A stretch of 64,000 nt of DNA from Prolixibacteraceae bacterium JC049 (GTDB lineage Bacteria; Bacteroidota; Bacteroidia; Bacteroidales; Prolixibacteraceae), in the NCBI GenBank assembly GCA_023369685.1, contig SACZ01000005.1, positions 248,001 through 312,000 of the forward strand, given 5' to 3'. A model generated the notes under the pieces. The model saw only the letters and a list, made by a program, of their open reading frames with translations. It was not told the origin of the DNA and did not search any database. Below are positions 1 through 9,224 of this stretch, one piece after another. Position 1 is the stretch's first letter. The number at the start of each line of letters is the position of its first letter. The translations under genes were made by a program, and so were the position numbers.

Positions 1-413
1 CTTTGACGAGTATCTACATTGAATTTTGCCAATCGTAAAGCCGAAAATAATGGAATTAAAGCCGAAGTAGACAGAAAGATCCAATCTACCGCATGAGCTT
101 CCATCTGAAATGGATTTCTAATGCCATTGAACAATGCCAATTGCATTAACTGGAAAGAGATAAAGCCAGGCAATACACTAAATGTAACCATGTCGGCCAA
201 TGAGTCCAATTCCTTGCCTGCAGGCGAACTCGATTTTAATAATCGGGCAGCCAAGCCATCTCCAAAATCGAAGATTGCACCCAACAACATAAAAACACCA
301 GCCAGAAACAGATGCCCATATAAGGCAGCCAATATTCCAACAAATCCACAAAGTACATTCAGAAGAGTTATTCCATTAGGAATAGTCCATATTTTAGGAG
401 CTTGTGCCTGCAT
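1..413 (-). CDS. pssA: CDP-diacylglycerol--serine O-phosphatidyltransferase (3' end outside window)
   Basis: This membrane enzyme transfers a phosphatidyl group from CDP-diacylglycerol to L-serine, the first step toward phosphatidylethanolamine. The visible 137 residues carry the complete CDP-alcohol phosphotransferase signature: D52, G53, A56, R57, G66, D70 and D74, with exactly the family spacing DGx2ARx8Gx3Dx3D. Hydrophobic segments flank the motif. The start ATG at 413 begins MQAQAPKIW, a normal N-terminus for the family. It lies 16 bases downstream of cdsA, whose product makes its CDP-diacylglycerol substrate, so the two are probably co-transcribed. The C-terminus is lost at the window edge. 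No phosphatidylserine decarboxylase gene lies between them. Confidence 0.92.
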   Translation of the reverse strand, partial: MQAQAPKIWTIPNGITLLNVLCGFVGILAALYGHLFLAGVFMLLGAIFDFGDGLAARLLKSSSPAGKELDSLADMVTFSVLPGFISFQLMQLALFNGIRNPFQMEAHAVDWIFLSTSALIPLFSALRLAKFNVDTRQ

Positions 414-429
414 TTTTTCGTTTTAATGA

Positions 430-1251
430 TTAACCAAGAGCTAATTTCAGGTAGACAAATACTGCTGGAGCAGCAAAGAAGATACTATCGAATCGATCTA
501 ACATTCCACCATGCCCTGGCAAAATTGAACCTGAATCCTTCACATCGATGCTTCTTTTATATAGCGATTCAACCAAATCGCCGAATGTTCCCATTACTAC
601 GGTAATAACACCAACTACTAACCAGTGAATCAACTCTACTTCAGGAATAACACGAGATAATAACCAAGCTGTTCCTAAAGCTGTTGCAGTTCCGCCAATG
701 CTTCCTTCCCACGATTTCTTCGGAGAAATACGCTCAAATAATCGATGTTTTCCGAATGAAACACCGAACACATAAGCTCCGGTATCGCTAGCCCATTGAA
801 TTATAAACAGACCGAATAAGAAGTAAGGAAAATATTCACCTTTTGAATAATCAGGAAATACAAAGAAGTTGAATAGAGTAATTGGCAATCCTACAATCAC
901 CAATCCTAAGATGGTGAATGCTATATTCTGAAAAGGATTCTCTTTCTTTCGATAGAGTTCTGCAATGAAAATAAAAAATACCAATGGAATTAACCCCAGA
1001 GTTACCTTGGCGGGTAAAACACCCGATCGTTCCAAGAAAAAGGAGCTGAAAATATAGGTTGCTGCAATAATTCCCCATGTTTTATTAGGAGTAGCTCCAG
1101 TTTTCTCACTCAATCGATAAAATTCATGAAGAGCAAGAATGAGTATCCCCAAAAATAAGATAAAGAAACTGATGTAGCTTAAGTATATTCCTGTGGCCAA
1201 TGCAGCAACGAATATGGCCCCGGTTAATGTTCTTACTGTGAAATTATTCAA
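430..1251 (-). CDS. cdsA: Phosphatidate cytidylyltransferase (CDP-diacylglycerol synthase)
   Basis: CdsA makes CDP-diacylglycerol from phosphatidate and CTP at the inner membrane. The protein is a chain of hydrophobic helices ending in the CdsA signature: KRSIDVKDSG followed by PGHGGMLDRFD. The longest frame opens at an ATG at 1302, but a two-box Bacteroidota promoter (-33 at 1310-1307, -7 at 1285-1278) places transcription start near 1273, below that ATG. I therefore prefer the TTG at 1251, giving MNNFTVRTLTGAIFV and 273 residues, which also fits the usual N-terminus of relatives. It is followed closely by pssA and preceded by the lutC-like gene 103 bases away. Confidence 0.88.
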   Translation of the reverse strand: MNNFTVRTLTGAIFVAALATGIYLSYISFFILFLGILILALHEFYRLSEKTGATPNKTWGIIAATYIFSSFFLERSGVLPAKVTLGLIPLVFFIFIAELYRKKENPFQNIAFTILGLVIVGLPITLFNFFVFPDYSKGEYFPYFLFGLFIIQWASDTGAYVFGVSFGKHRLFERISPKKSWEGSIGGTATALGTAWLLSRVIPEVELIHWLVVGVITVVMGTFGDLVESLYKRSIDVKDSGSILPGHGGMLDRFDSIFFAAPAVFVYLKLALG

Positions 1252-1277
1252 TTGTCTGGCTTTTTTATATTTCGATG

Positions 1278-1310
1278 CAAAGGTAATAGTTATACCAAAC
1301 AAAACTCAAA
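1278..1310 (-). promoter_or_regulatory. Predicted promoter of cdsA-pssA
   Basis: On the minus strand a TTTG at 1310-1307 is followed after 21 bases by TACCTTTG at 1285-1278, matching the Bacteroidota housekeeping promoter TTTG-N19-21-TAnnTTTG. It gives cdsA its own start inside the rsfS-ftsH-lutC-cdsA gene run and decides the cdsA start codon. Confidence 0.6.
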
Positions 1311-1354
1311 ATAAAATACAGAATTACTCTTCTGCTACCTTAAAGATGATTTTA

Positions 1355-1978
1355 TTAACAACTGGTATCAACAAAAACATAAAGTGACTTAGGACCATGA
1401 GCTCCCATCACCAATGTTTTCTCAATATCTGCCGTTCTACTTGGCCCTGTAATATTGGTAATTAAAGAAGGTAATGCTCCGTCGTATTTGTTCATTAACG
1501 ACTCCATTGCATTTTCGATGCGAGGCAACAATTGAGAAGCTTTAGCTATTATAATGTGCTCAGGAGGAAACACATTCATTCTTCTTCCTGAAACCTGCTT
1601 CGAGCTTACGACAACCGAGCCAGTATGTGCTACCAGAAATTCACAAGTTGTAATTCCAGCCTCCATATCTTCATTAAATTCTGAAGATACTTTGCTATTC
1701 TGAAGTTGTTCAATCAGCTCTTTATCGATACAAGCAACATTCTTCCATTGCTTCCCCTCAACAAGGCCCCTTAACTTTTGCTGAATATCTTCACTATTCG
1801 CACACAAAACAACCTCACCTTTTAACAATTCCAAAGTCGATTTGAAGTGCGCTAACAAATCAGATGGTAATTCAGGATAAACCGAACCGGAATGCTCGAT
1901 ATTGCTCATTCCGGTTCGATTTTTTTGAGCTACTGCTCGTTTTATTTTAGCTAATATTTCGTCTCTTGATGAGGTCAT
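1355..1978 (-). CDS. LutC/YkgG-type LUD domain protein
   Basis: This is a 207-residue LUD-domain protein of the LutC (YkgG) family. The conserved C-terminal block is visible as ITGPSRTADIEKTLVMGAHG. In other bacteria LutC works with LutA and LutB in an iron-sulfur lactate utilisation complex, but neither partner is in this window, so lactate oxidation is not established. The ATG overlaps the ftsH stop codon by one base (TAATG), which implies translational coupling to ftsH. This position behind ftsH suggests a constitutive, not lactate-induced, role. Family assignment is firm; function is open. Confidence 0.85.
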   Translation of the reverse strand: MTSSRDEILAKIKRAVAQKNRTGMSNIEHSGSVYPELPSDLLAHFKSTLELLKGEVVLCANSEDIQQKLRGLVEGKQWKNVACIDKELIEQLQNSKVSSEFNEDMEAGITTCEFLVAHTGSVVVSSKQVSGRRMNVFPPEHIIIAKASQLLPRIENAMESLMNKYDGALPSLITNITGPSRTADIEKTLVMGAHGPKSLYVFVDTSC

Positions 1979-3999
1979 TATTCAGCTACTTCGTTATTAT
2001 TTTCTTCCAAAGCTTTTTTCTCTTCTTTAGCTGCTAAAATCTGCTCTTCACGTGTCTGCCCTTTTTTAGGCCCGAAGATTTTTTCTAAGTCTTCGCTAAA
2101 AATCACCTCACGCTCTAGCAACAAATCGGCCAATTCTTTATGCTGTTTTGCATATTCCGACAATAAGTCTTTGGCTCTTTGATAAGCATTTTCAATCAAT
2201 TGAACAGCTTCTTCGTCAATCAATTCAGCCGTTTTCTCACTGTAAGGCTTGCTAAAACCATAGTCGGCCTGACCAGTTGAATCGTAGTAACTAACGTTAC
2301 CCACTTTATTGCTCATTCCGTATATGCTAACCATTGCATATGCCTGCTTAGTTACACGTTCCAAGTCATTCTGTGCTCCCGACGAAATTTTATCGAAGAT
2401 TAACTCCTCTGCTGCACGACCACCAAGTGTCGCACACATCTCGTCTAACATTTGCTCCTTAGTGCTAATTGAACGCTCATCTGGCAAATACCATGCAGCT
2501 CCCAATGCTTTTCCGCGAGGAACAATAGTTACTTTCACCAATGGGTGAGCATGCTCCAACAACCAACCTACAGCAGCATGACCAGCTTCGTGGTAAGCAA
2601 TTGTTTTCTTCTCGATAGGTGAAATAATCTTATTTTTCTTTTCCAATCCACCAATAATACGGTCGATTGCATCTAAGAAATCTTGTTTTGTTACTGCATC
2701 GTGGTTATTACGCGCAGCAATCAAAGCTGCTTCGTTACAAACATTGGCAATATCTGCACCAGAAAATCCAGGTGTTTGTTTCGATAAGAAATCAACATCC
2801 AACTCTTTATCCAGTTTCAATGGACGAAGGTGAACTCCAAAGATGGCTTGACGCTCATTCAAGTCTGGTAGTTCAACATGAATCTGACGATCGAAACGCC
2901 CTGCGCGCATCAATGCACGGTCTAGAATATCCGCACGGTTAGTTGCAGCCAGAATGATTACACCACTGTTAGTGTCAAATCCGTCCATTTCAGTTAGCAA
3001 CTGGTTCAATGTATTTTCACGCTCATCGTTGGCTCCCATATTTGGGTTCTTTCCACGAGCACGTCCAATGGCATCAATCTCATCGATAAATACGATACAA
3101 GGTGACTTTTCCTTGGCTTGCTTAAACAAGTCACGAACACGTGAAGCACCAACTCCCACAAACATTTCAACAAAATCGGAACCCGACATTGAGAAAAATG
3201 GTACATCTGCCTCTCCTGCTACAGCTTTAGCCAAAAGCGTTTTACCTGTTCCCGGAGGGCCAACCAACAATGCACCTTTAGGAATCTTACCTCCCAGTTT
3301 AGTGTATTTTGCAGGGTTTTTCAAGAACTCTACTATCTCTTCAATCTCTTGCTTTGCTTCCGACAAACCAGCTACTTCTTTAAAAGTAGTAGAAACCTTA
3401 GAGTCTTTATCGAATACTTTGGCTTGCGATTTTCCAACATTGAATATTCCTCCGGCACCGCCACCGCCGCCACCGCGACTCATACGACGGAAAAACCATA
3501 CCCAGATAACAATGATTAAAATAAGTGGCCCCCAACCAACAAGGAAGTTGCCCCATAGATTTTCTTCATCTCCTGAATCGATCTCTACCTTATTGGAAAG
3601 GTTCAATTCTTGTAAACGCTTATTTAGTTTTTCATCGAAATTATCTACAGAAGGAACTTTAAAAGAAAAGTGAGGCCCTACAGCAGTTGGTTTCGAAAAA
3701 CTTCTTTTAAATTGATCACTATACTTATCAATACTCGACTCGCGAAGATAAATTTCTACTGTCTTTGTATTGGTTATCGTTTTTATCTTACGAATATCAT
3801 TTGCATTCAGCATTTCTTCGAACTGAATGTTATTAATCTTTCCAGGATCACCTGAGAAAGGAATAAATTGTAAAGCTAAAATTACGACCAATAGTACTCC
3901 GTAAATCCAGTAGGGATTAAACTTGGGCTTTTTTCCTCCTGGATCCAGCTTTGGTCGGGGGAATTTCATGTTCTTATTATCTTGGTTTTTATCAGCCAT
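1978..3999 (-). CDS. ftsH: ATP-dependent zinc metalloprotease FtsH
   Basis: FtsH is the membrane-anchored AAA+ protease that extracts and degrades membrane and short-lived cytosolic proteins. The 673 residues show two membrane segments (about 31-47 and 150-170), a glycine-rich linker after the second, Walker A GPPGTGKT at 247-254, Walker B VFIDEIDA at 303-310, the second region of homology with [17 protein letters not shown], and the zinc site HEAGH at 470-474. The C-terminal tail is charged and lysine/glutamate rich. It sits 13 bases behind rsfS and one base overlaps the lutC-like gene, so the three form a tight operon. Confidence 0.97.
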   Translation of the reverse strand: MADKNQDNKNMKFPRPKLDPGGKKPKFNPYWIYGVLLVVILALQFIPFSGDPGKINNIQFEEMLNANDIRKIKTITNTKTVEIYLRESSIDKYSDQFKRSFSKPTAVGPHFSFKVPSVDNFDEKLNKRLQELNLSNKVEIDSGDEENLWGNFLVGWGPLILIIVIWVWFFRRMSRGGGGGGAGGIFNVGKSQAKVFDKDSKVSTTFKEVAGLSEAKQEIEEIVEFLKNPAKYTKLGGKIPKGALLVGPPGTGKTLLAKAVAGEADVPFFSMSGSDFVEMFVGVGASRVRDLFKQAKEKSPCIVFIDEIDAIGRARGKNPNMGANDERENTLNQLLTEMDGFDTNSGVIILAATNRADILDRALMRAGRFDRQIHVELPDLNERQAIFGVHLRPLKLDKELDVDFLSKQTPGFSGADIANVCNEAALIAARNNHDAVTKQDFLDAIDRIIGGLEKKNKIISPIEKKTIAYHEAGHAAVGWLLEHAHPLVKVTIVPRGKALGAAWYLPDERSISTKEQMLDEMCATLGGRAAEELIFDKISSGAQNDLERVTKQAYAMVSIYGMSNKVGNVSYYDSTGQADYGFSKPYSEKTAELIDEEAVQLIENAYQRAKDLLSEYAKQHKELADLLLEREVIFSEDLEKIFGPKKGQTREEQILAAKEEKKALEENNNEVAE

Positions 4000-4012
4000 G
4001 ATATTTTATCTC

Positions 4013-4402
4013 TTAATTTTCAGTTTCAATATTGGTAAATTGTGCGTCGGCCCAAAGACCTTCGATATCATAAAAGTCACGATATTCCTTCTGAAAAACG
4101 TGAACCATGATGTTAGCGTAATCTAACAAAATCCATTGGGCATTTCTGTAACCATCAGTCTGCCATGCTTGTTCATTTAACAATTCTTTTACTGTCTCTT
4201 CAACAGACGATGCAAGTGCTCCAACTTGTGTATTTGAGGTACCGTGACAAATAATGAAATAGTCACATTCTGTATTTTCTACTTTGGTAAGATCAGCAAT
4301 AATGATATCCAACCCTTTTTTTCGTTGGATTCCTTCAATTATTGCATCAATAAGTTTCTTCGATTCTTCTGAATTCACTTGTTTTGTCATATATTTCTTC
4401 AA
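4013..4402 (-). CDS. rsfS: Ribosome silencing factor RsfS
   Basis: RsfS binds ribosomal protein L14 and blocks subunit joining when nutrients are scarce. The 129-residue protein has the family core: the DIIIADLTKVENTECDYFII block, the HGTSNTQVGALAS stretch and the C-terminal WILLDYANIMVHVF and YDIEGLWADA motifs. Two starts are possible, ATG 4402 (MKKYMTKQ) and ATG 4390 (MTKQ). A predicted -7 element ending at 4410 puts transcription start only a few bases before 4402, so the shorter start deserves consideration. It leads the ftsH operon and is divergent from birA. Confidence 0.93.
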   Translation of the reverse strand: MKKYMTKQVNSEESKKLIDAIIEGIQRKKGLDIIIADLTKVENTECDYFIICHGTSNTQVGALASSVEETVKELLNEQAWQTDGYRNAQWILLDYANIMVHVFQKEYRDFYDIEGLWADAQFTNIETEN

Positions 4403-4409
4403 TAATTTA

Positions 4410-4417
4410 CAAAGATA
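4410..4417 (-). promoter_or_regulatory. Predicted -7 element for rsfS-ftsH
   Basis: TATCTTTG on the minus strand matches TAnnTTTG exactly. There is no clear -33 TTTG at the right distance. Its nearness to the rsfS ATG predicts a very short leader. Confidence 0.4.
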
Positions 4418-4490
4418 ATGTTTTTAAAAGCATTAGTGGTGCTTTTGAATTCGTTTAAATGCCATTTTTTCCGGTAAAAAACATGCGGAC

Positions 4491-5249
4491 ATGAATATCA
4501 TTGGAAATAACATCATTTTACTTGACCAGATAGATTCAACCAATAACTATGCCATGCAGCAAAGCACTGAGCAAGAGCTCATAGATGGCACTGTCTTTTT
4601 GGCAGACGACCAAACTGCAGGTCGAGGTCAAGGCACTAACTTTTGGGAAAGTGAGCCTAAAGCCAATTTAACTTTCTCTGTTGTTATCTACCCTCGCTTT
4701 TTAGAGATCATGGATCAATTCATGATTTCGAAAATTGTAACCCTGGGATTAGTACAATGGCTCGACTTATCATTACAAAATGTAACCATTAAATGGCCCA
4801 ACGACATTTACGTAGGCCAAAAAAAGATTGCAGGTATCCTAATCGAAAATAGTCTTGCTGGTGCTACGCTCAATAAATCGGTTATTGGAATTGGTTTCAA
4901 CGTGAATCAGACTTTGTTCAAGAGTAAAGCACCGAATCCTATATCACTAAAAATGTTAACTCAAAAATCATGGGACAGACATGAGGTTTTAAAAGCCATT
5001 TGCTTACACATGGATCAATGGTATTCGAAGCTTCGCGAAGGCCAAATAGAAGAAATCAATAAGGCTTTTGAAAATAGAATGATGGGCATCAATCAGTGGG
5101 CTACATTTTGTGCCGAAGAAGAAGTTTTCGAAGCAAAAGTTTCGGGAGTAAATGAAATTGGTCAATTGGTTTTAGAGTTGAACGACGGATCGGTTCTGGC
5201 ATTTCACAATAAAGAAGTACAATACGTAATTGGAAGTTTAAAAGTATAG
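4491..5249 (+). CDS. birA: Biotin--[acetyl-CoA-carboxylase] ligase
   Basis: This enzyme activates biotin with ATP and attaches it to the lysine of biotin-dependent carboxylases. The 252 residues carry the biotinyl-AMP loop region GRGQGTNFW and the KWPNDIYVGQKKIAGILIE block typical of class I ligases. There is no N-terminal helix-turn-helix, so it is a monofunctional ligase and not the E. coli-type biotin repressor. It is transcribed away from rsfS and ends one base before the convergent ispH stop, so the two stop codons abut with no room for a dedicated terminator. Confidence 0.94.
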   Translation: MNIIGNNIILLDQIDSTNNYAMQQSTEQELIDGTVFLADDQTAGRGQGTNFWESEPKANLTFSVVIYPRFLEIMDQFMISKIVTLGLVQWLDLSLQNVTIKWPNDIYVGQKKIAGILIENSLAGATLNKSVIGIGFNVNQTLFKSKAPNPISLKMLTQKSWDRHEVLKAICLHMDQWYSKLREGQIEEINKAFENRMMGINQWATFCAEEEVFEAKVSGVNEIGQLVLELNDGSVLAFHNKEVQYVIGSLKV

Positions 5250-6089
5250 TTACTTGGGCTCTACATAACGAGCCACTTTTTCCATCAACCATTGAGGTGT
5301 TGAAGTGGCTCCACAAATTCCTACAGAATTTGCATTTTCGAACCAACTATCGTCAATTTCATCGATATTTGAGATGAAGTAGCTCTGTGTATTTACCTGC
5401 TGACACTCTTTATAAAGCAACTTCCCATTGGAACTTTTCTTTCCTCCAACAAACAGAATGCAATCGTATTTTGCAGCAAATTTTCGGATATGAGGAACAC
5501 GGTTAGCAACCTGACGGCAAATGGTATCATTCACTTTCAGTTCTGCTGAAGCTTTCGATTCCAATTCCTTTTTTATCTCCTGAAGTCCAGAAATAGATTT
5601 GGTAGTTTGAGCAAAAACAGTGATCGGTTTCGAGTAGTCCACCTTTTTTAGGTCATTCAGGTCCTCAACAATTATTGCTTTATTCTTCACCTGCCCATTC
5701 AGCCCAATTACTTCGGCATGCCCTTTTCGTCCATAAATAATCAGTTGCTTCTCTTCGGAATAACTTTTGGCTATTCGCTGCTGAAGTTTTAATACAACAG
5801 GGCAAGTCGCATCGATAAGCTCGATGTTATTTTTCCGCGCATGTTCATATGTCGATGGCGGCTCTCCATGTGCTCGAATGAGTACTTTGCAGTTAGATAA
5901 TTGTTGAAATTGATCGTGATTAATGGTTATTAGTCCAAGTGCAGCCAATCGTTCCACTTCCATGTTATTGTGAACGATATCGCCCAGACAATAAAGCTTA
6001 TCATTGCTTTTTAAAGCCTCTTCCACTTTTTGAATGGCATTTACCACTCCAAAACAAAATCCCGATTTCTGATCAATTTCAACCTTCAT
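5250..6089 (-). CDS. ispH: 4-hydroxy-3-methylbut-2-enyl diphosphate reductase
   Basis: IspH is the final enzyme of the MEP isoprenoid pathway, reducing HMBPP to isopentenyl and dimethylallyl diphosphate with a [4Fe-4S] cluster. The three cluster cysteines are visible in GFCFGV, DATCPVV and GICGATSTPQWL, together with conserved AHGEPPS. At 279 residues it is the short form typical of Bacteroidota. It follows cmk by 15 bases in the porQ-cmk-ispH run and converges on birA. Confidence 0.95.
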   Translation of the reverse strand: MKVEIDQKSGFCFGVVNAIQKVEEALKSNDKLYCLGDIVHNNMEVERLAALGLITINHDQFQQLSNCKVLIRAHGEPPSTYEHARKNNIELIDATCPVVLKLQQRIAKSYSEEKQLIIYGRKGHAEVIGLNGQVKNKAIIVEDLNDLKKVDYSKPITVFAQTTKSISGLQEIKKELESKASAELKVNDTICRQVANRVPHIRKFAAKYDCILFVGGKKSSNGKLLYKECQQVNTQSYFISNIDEIDDSWFENANSVGICGATSTPQWLMEKVARYVEPK

Positions 6090-6104
6090 CTTTTTGGCAA
6101 CTTC

Positions 6105-6809
6105 TTATTGAATTTGCTCCAATATCTTGTTTACTTTCTCAATAACCCAAGTTAATTGTTCGTCTGGAGTTAAATTGCTGTTGTCTAAAACAACTGCATC
6201 ATCAGCCTGACGTAACGGACTCTCTTTTCTTGTTGAGTCGATATGGTCACGCTCGCGAATATTCTGAATAACCTCTTCGAATGTAGCATCAGAACCTTTT
6301 CCCGATAGTTCATCGAAGCGACGTTGCGCACGCACTTGGTCAGAAGCAGTCATAAAAAGTTTTAATTCAGCATCAGGAAAAACAACGGTACCAATATCTC
6401 GGCCATCCATTACAATTCCTTTTTCGCGCCCCATCTCTTGTTGCAACTTAACCATTGCTTCGCGTACCTCACGGATGGTTGCCACAGGACTCACATTGTT
6501 AGAAACTGTCAATTCGCGAATTTCATCTTCCACACGCTCGCCATTCAGGAAAGTTTCGTTCTTCTTCTCTTCAGCATTATATTGAAAACGAATGATGATA
6601 TTAGGTAATTGATTTACCAACTTTTGCTCATCAACTTTTCCATTTTCAATTAAACCATTGCGTAAACCGAACAAAGTTACTGCCCGATACATTGCTCCGG
6701 TGTCGATATAAGAGTAACTCAACTCTTTTGCTAGATCTTTTGCAACGGTGCTTTTTCCGCACGACGAATGTCCATCAATAGCGATGGTTATCTTCTTATT
6801 TTCTGACAT
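6105..6809 (-). CDS. cmk: Cytidylate kinase
   Basis: Cmk phosphorylates CMP and dCMP using ATP. The 234-residue protein starts with the P-loop GHSSCGKST, followed by YIDTGAMYRA (CMP binding), GRDIGTVVFPDAE and the lid region RAQRRF...RDHIDSTR. All family landmarks are present and the length is normal. It lies between porQ and ispH. An exact TATCTTTG -7 element at 6837-6830 suggests it also has its own promoter in the porQ-cmk gap. Confidence 0.96.
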   Translation of the reverse strand: MSENKKITIAIDGHSSCGKSTVAKDLAKELSYSYIDTGAMYRAVTLFGLRNGLIENGKVDEQKLVNQLPNIIIRFQYNAEEKKNETFLNGERVEDEIRELTVSNNVSPVATIREVREAMVKLQQEMGREKGIVMDGRDIGTVVFPDAELKLFMTASDQVRAQRRFDELSGKGSDATFEEVIQNIRERDHIDSTRKESPLRQADDAVVLDNSNLTPDEQLTWVIEKVNKILEQIQ

Positions 6810-6829
6810 GTTTCTGTGTTTTGTGTGGA

Positions 6830-6837
6830 CAAAGATA
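6830..6837 (-). promoter_or_regulatory. Predicted -7 element for cmk-ispH
   Basis: TATCTTTG on the minus strand, 20 bases upstream of the cmk ATG. No convincing -33 box, so this rests on the -7 match alone. Confidence 0.4.
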
Positions 6838-6850
6838 CAATAGAATGCAA

Positions 6851-7873
6851 CTATCGACGACGATATCTGCGTTTTTTCCTTCCCATTAACTCATCAACCG
6901 ATGTTGTAATTGTGAAGAAATTAGTGGTTCCTGCCAAATGATATCGGGCAGATCCATAATCAATTCTGAATCGAGATACTTTAAAGCCAAAGCCCCACGA
7001 AAGTCCCACTGTTGAAGTTTTCTCTTTTATCTTCAGCTCTTCTTTTCGAAGAAAATTATAACCTGTTCTTATACTGAAATTAGGAGATAAAACTAACTCT
7101 AACCCTAAATTCAGGTGACGTGTAAACTGCTCACCAAAACTCGATTTCTTAGTTTTTGTGTCGCCCAAATCCCATTTATGCAAATGGTGCAAGGTTACAT
7201 AGTAGCGAAATGGAGCATGCTTCAATTTTTGTGAAATACCCAGTTGCACATCGAAAGGTAATTTCTCTGTTGGAGCATCATCGTAATAAGAAGTAATTTG
7301 ACTTCCCACATTCTTAATGGTAAAACCTGCATTGAATAATTCCGAATTACTCACATAAGAAACACCTGCATCCATTGCCATTCCAAACGATTTATAGTTC
7401 TCCAAAGAAGAGAAAATCGGTTTTATGTTAGCACCCACATGAAGGTTTTCATTCAACTGCTTACTCCAGATGATGTTTAACGCATATTCTGCAGGATTGA
7501 AAGTGGCACCAGTTAATGTTCCATCGGGGTTGGCTTCCTGAAACTTTCCATAGTTGATGTAGTGCATTCCCACTGCAAAGTTTCCCCAATCTTCAATGGA
7601 AAAACCATATGTAGCATAACCGATAGAGATATCGGCTAAATAATCGACATAACTCAATGAGATACTTCCATTCTGCTTTTCTGTTAACAAAGCCGGATTG
7701 AAAAATGCCAGGTTCACATCATCCGATGGAGAAGCGACGACTTTTCCACCAAGTGCTGCCACTCGTGCCGAATTGGTTATGGTAAGGAAATCATAAATGT
7801 TGGTTCCTCCGGTTTGTGCAAATCCGGTAAAAGTTCCAATACATAGTAAAATTACTAACAGAAATCGAATCAT
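6851..7873 (-). CDS. porQ: Type IX secretion system protein PorQ
   Basis: PorQ is an outer-membrane beta-barrel of the FadL/PorV type that belongs to the type IX secretion attachment machinery, the Bacteroidota-specific system that anchors cargo proteins on the surface. The 340-residue protein has an N-terminal signal peptide ending near TGFAQTGG. The conserved opening NIYDFLTITNSARVAALGG and the FFNPALLTEKQNGSISLSY block are diagnostic. The rest alternates short beta-strands. Linkage of porQ with cmk is common in this phylum. No other T9SS component is in the window. Confidence 0.9.
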   Translation of the reverse strand: MIRFLLVILLCIGTFTGFAQTGGTNIYDFLTITNSARVAALGGKVVASPSDDVNLAFFNPALLTEKQNGSISLSYVDYLADISIGYATYGFSIEDWGNFAVGMHYINYGKFQEANPDGTLTGATFNPAEYALNIIWSKQLNENLHVGANIKPIFSSLENYKSFGMAMDAGVSYVSNSELFNAGFTIKNVGSQITSYYDDAPTEKLPFDVQLGISQKLKHAPFRYYVTLHHLHKWDLGDTKTKKSSFGEQFTRHLNLGLELVLSPNFSIRTGYNFLRKEELKIKEKTSTVGLSWGFGFKVSRFRIDYGSARYHLAGTTNFFTITTSVDELMGRKKRRYRRR

Positions 7874-8005
7874 CTGCTCTCTATTTGTTCATTGAAATTG
7901 CTCTGTCGATCTGATCAATAATATTAATCCACTGTTCTCGAAAGAAACATGTTATCGTAGCATTAACGCTAGATATCCTGATTTATTATTTTATCGACAG
8001 GCGAA

Positions 8006-8013
8006 CAAAGATA
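8006..8013 (-). promoter_or_regulatory. Predicted -7 element for porQ-cmk-ispH
   Basis: TATCTTTG on the minus strand matches TAnnTTTG. It lies between the actF stop and the porQ start and would give a leader of about 125 bases. No -33 box is evident. Confidence 0.4.
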
Positions 8014-8032
8014 GGAATAAATCCGACTAATT

Positions 8033-9199
8033 TTAGAAATGATGCTCGGTACTCTCTTCGATATAAGGATGATTTTTAGGATACAGGTTATACTTGCTAA
8101 GCGCAGTTAAAACTACCAATGTAAACAATCCCACAAATCCCAGAAACATTCCCACATTAATCAACGAAAAATGATTATGATGCACAGCTCCAGGCATGAT
8201 TTGCAAATGCAAATCGACATACTGCCCAACAATTAATACAATGATCACTCCTATTATTGTTGAAAAACTTCGAGATGTAACTCGTGGCATCAACACGATA
8301 AATGGCACGAACCAATTTAAAATTAAATCGATGAAGAAAAGCGGTTGCCATTCTTCTTTCCAACGAGCAACATAGTAAACGGTTTCTTCGGGTAAGTTAC
8401 CGTACCAGATTAGCATAAATTGTGCAAACCAGAAATATCCCCATACGATACAAAGCATGAATAGGTAACGAGAAAAATCGTGCAAATGACTCTTATTCAA
8501 GAATGGGAAATATCCTGTTTTACTCAATAGCAATACAATTAGAATGATGATAGAAGATCCGTGGAGAAATGCTGCCACAAAGTTCTTCAGCGCAAAAAGT
8601 GTACTGAACCAATGCGTATCGATAGACATGATCATGTCGACTACAAAAAATGGAAATGTCAATGCAATGGCAAATATAAATACACGCGCTACCCATCCCG
8701 ATTTTTTAAAGAAAGCCAAGCCACCTTGCATATCTTCTTTAATGGATAGTTTACGCATCCAGCGACTAAGTAAAATCCATATTACAAAGAACACAACTAC
8801 TCTGGCCATGAAAAATGGAATATTCAAATAAGGAGCTTTCCACGCAATAATTTTATCGGTTTCAGCAATTCCCTCATGAGTCCAATGATAAATGGAGTGC
8901 AATCCAAAATATAGCAGCAAGAAGAACAAAAAAGCAAAAGGTAAGTAAGTACCCATTGCTTGAGGCACACGCTTAAAAGCAGCCGACCACCCCGCGTTGG
9001 TTATATACTGGATGCAAAGAAAGAAAAGTGCTCCAACCGAAAGTGAAACAAAATAAAAGTTGTTCAACAAGTAATTTGCCCACGTTGTTTTTGCATCAGA
9101 CATAAAACCAATAACAAAGCTAATGACACCAATGGCGATCAATGCCCAACTTGCCATTTTTAGTTTCGCCGGAAATATAAATTTTTGATCCAAATTCAT
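8033..9199 (-). CDS. actF: Alternative complex III subunit ActF (quinol:cytochrome c oxidoreductase)
   Basis: ActF is one of the two large polytopic membrane subunits of alternative complex III, which oxidises quinol and reduces cytochrome c or an oxidase in place of the bc1 complex. The 388 residues form about ten membrane helices, including WILLSRWMRK and FPFFVVDMIMSIDTHWFS, the latter a family-typical stretch. It is the last gene of the act operon, 25 bases after actE. No cytochrome oxidase gene follows; the next gene is porQ. Confidence 0.92.
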   Translation of the reverse strand: MNLDQKFIFPAKLKMASWALIAIGVISFVIGFMSDAKTTWANYLLNNFYFVSLSVGALFFLCIQYITNAGWSAAFKRVPQAMGTYLPFAFLFFLLLYFGLHSIYHWTHEGIAETDKIIAWKAPYLNIPFFMARVVVFFVIWILLSRWMRKLSIKEDMQGGLAFFKKSGWVARVFIFAIALTFPFFVVDMIMSIDTHWFSTLFALKNFVAAFLHGSSIIILIVLLLSKTGYFPFLNKSHLHDFSRYLFMLCIVWGYFWFAQFMLIWYGNLPEETVYYVARWKEEWQPLFFIDLILNWFVPFIVLMPRVTSRSFSTIIGVIIVLIVGQYVDLHLQIMPGAVHHNHFSLINVGMFLGFVGLFTLVVLTALSKYNLYPKNHPYIEESTEHHF

Positions 9200-9224
9200 T
9201 GTTTTTAAGTTTAGCCAGTTAATT

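Noticed and set aside
2954-3673. Long plus-strand open frame (239 codons) opposite ftsH
   Set aside because: It is an antisense shadow of the strongly conserved ftsH coding sequence, with low-complexity composition.
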